The notes under the pieces were generated by a model. That model saw only the letters and a program-made list of their open reading frames with translations, ran no database searches and had not been told where the DNA came from. DNA of 6,697 bases from assembly GCA_009787135.1 (NCBI GenBank), contig WRGP01000137.1, positions 1 to 6,697 of the forward strand, written 5' to 3'. Both the position numbers and the translations under genes were made by a program. This document shows, piece by piece, positions 6,341 to 6,697 of the stretch (position 1 is the stretch's first letter; each line of letters opens with the position of its first letter). Source of the DNA: Bacillota bacterium (GTDB lineage: Bacteria; Bacillota; Clostridia; Christensenellales; Aristaeellaceae).

Positions 6341-6697
6341 GCGATCCGTACCGACCGACCCGGCTGGAGATTGATTTGGGCGTCGTCGCGGGCAATGTAC
6401 GCCTGCTTCGGGGCCGCGTGCCCGGATCCGCCATGCTCTGCGCCGTCGTCAAGGCGGACGGGTACGGCCATGGCGCGGTTGAGGTCGCCCGGGCCGCGCT
6501 GCAAAACGGCGCGGCATGGCTGGCCGTGGCCATTCCGGAGGAGGGGGTAAGGCTTCGCGAGGCGGGGATCGTCGCGCCCATTCTCGTCTTGGGCGGCATT
6601 GCGGAGGCGGGCGCGGAGGCTGCCGCCAGGTACCGCCTGACGCAGACGGTCTTTGATCGGGATGCGGTGGTTTGGCTGGAGGCCGCCGCCGCCCGCC
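6337..6697 (+). CDS. alr: Alanine racemase, N-terminal part, cut by the window end
   Basis: An open frame of 120 codons runs off the window; the family is about 370-390 residues, so roughly two thirds is missing. Alanine racemase is a PLP enzyme that makes D-alanine for peptidoglycan. The N-terminal PLP-barrel is recognisable: RLEIDLGVVAGN (9-20, the usual first strand), then AVVKADGYGHG (36-46) with the PLP-binding Lys39, then LAVAIPEEG (62-70), LREAGI (73-78) and PILVLGG (81-87). The common form of the PLP motif is KADAYGHG; Gly in place of that Ala is a mild variation. The GTG start overlaps the ACT gene stop (GTGA). The catalytic tyrosine and substrate-pocket residues lie outside the window, so a related racemase with another amino-acid substrate cannot be excluded. 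Confidence 0.92.
   Translation, partial: MSDPYRPTRLEIDLGVVAGNVRLLRGRVPGSAMLCAVVKADGYGHGAVEVARAALQNGAAWLAVAIPEEGVRLREAGIVAPILVLGGIAEAGAEAAARYRLTQTVFDRDAVVWLEAAAAR

Overview
The window reads as a piece of a GC-rich, anaerobic, Gram-positive-type (Clostridia-like) chromosome. The grounds are strong AGGAGG-type ribosome binding sites, frequent GTG starts, ferredoxin-dependent 2-oxoacid metabolism, tightly overlapping genes and gene families typical of clostridia. This is inference from gene content; I cannot name a genus.

Layout (all genes on the + strand). 1-660 is the 3' part of a coiled-coil/C4 zinc-ribbon protein whose start lies before the window. A convincing rho-independent terminator (about 688-737) closes that unit. 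The rest of the 256-base gap (661-916) holds a perfect TATAAT -10 hexamer with a poor -35 and a palindromic REP-like element, followed by a strong ribosome binding site. 917-5845 is a four-gene block: phenylacetate-CoA ligase-like gene (paaK1), iorA, iorB and a second phenylacetate-CoA ligase-like gene (paaK2). Its stop and start codons overlap at every junction, which implies translational coupling. After 63 bases come a two-ACT-domain protein (5909-6340) and, overlapping its stop codon, the 5' part of an alanine racemase gene (6337 to beyond the window end).

How the genes fit together. IorAB interconverts arylpyruvates (indolepyruvate, phenylpyruvate, hydroxyphenylpyruvate) and arylacetyl-CoAs with CO2 and ferredoxin. 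The PaaK-type ligases interconvert arylacetates and arylacetyl-CoAs with ATP/AMP. The module can therefore run as fermentative breakdown of aromatic amino acids to arylacetates, or in reverse as a salvage route (arylacetate to arylacetyl-CoA, then reductive carboxylation to arylpyruvate and aromatic amino acid). The ACT protein is a plausible amino-acid sensor for this block. The alanine racemase may simply be the next gene in the transcript.

The paaK-ior-ACT association is a known type of neighbourhood in anaerobes, so I do not claim a new system. The most distinctive points are the two clearly diverged ligases bracketing one iorAB, the altered C-terminal catalytic-loop motif in the first ligase, and the palindromic element in the operon leader.
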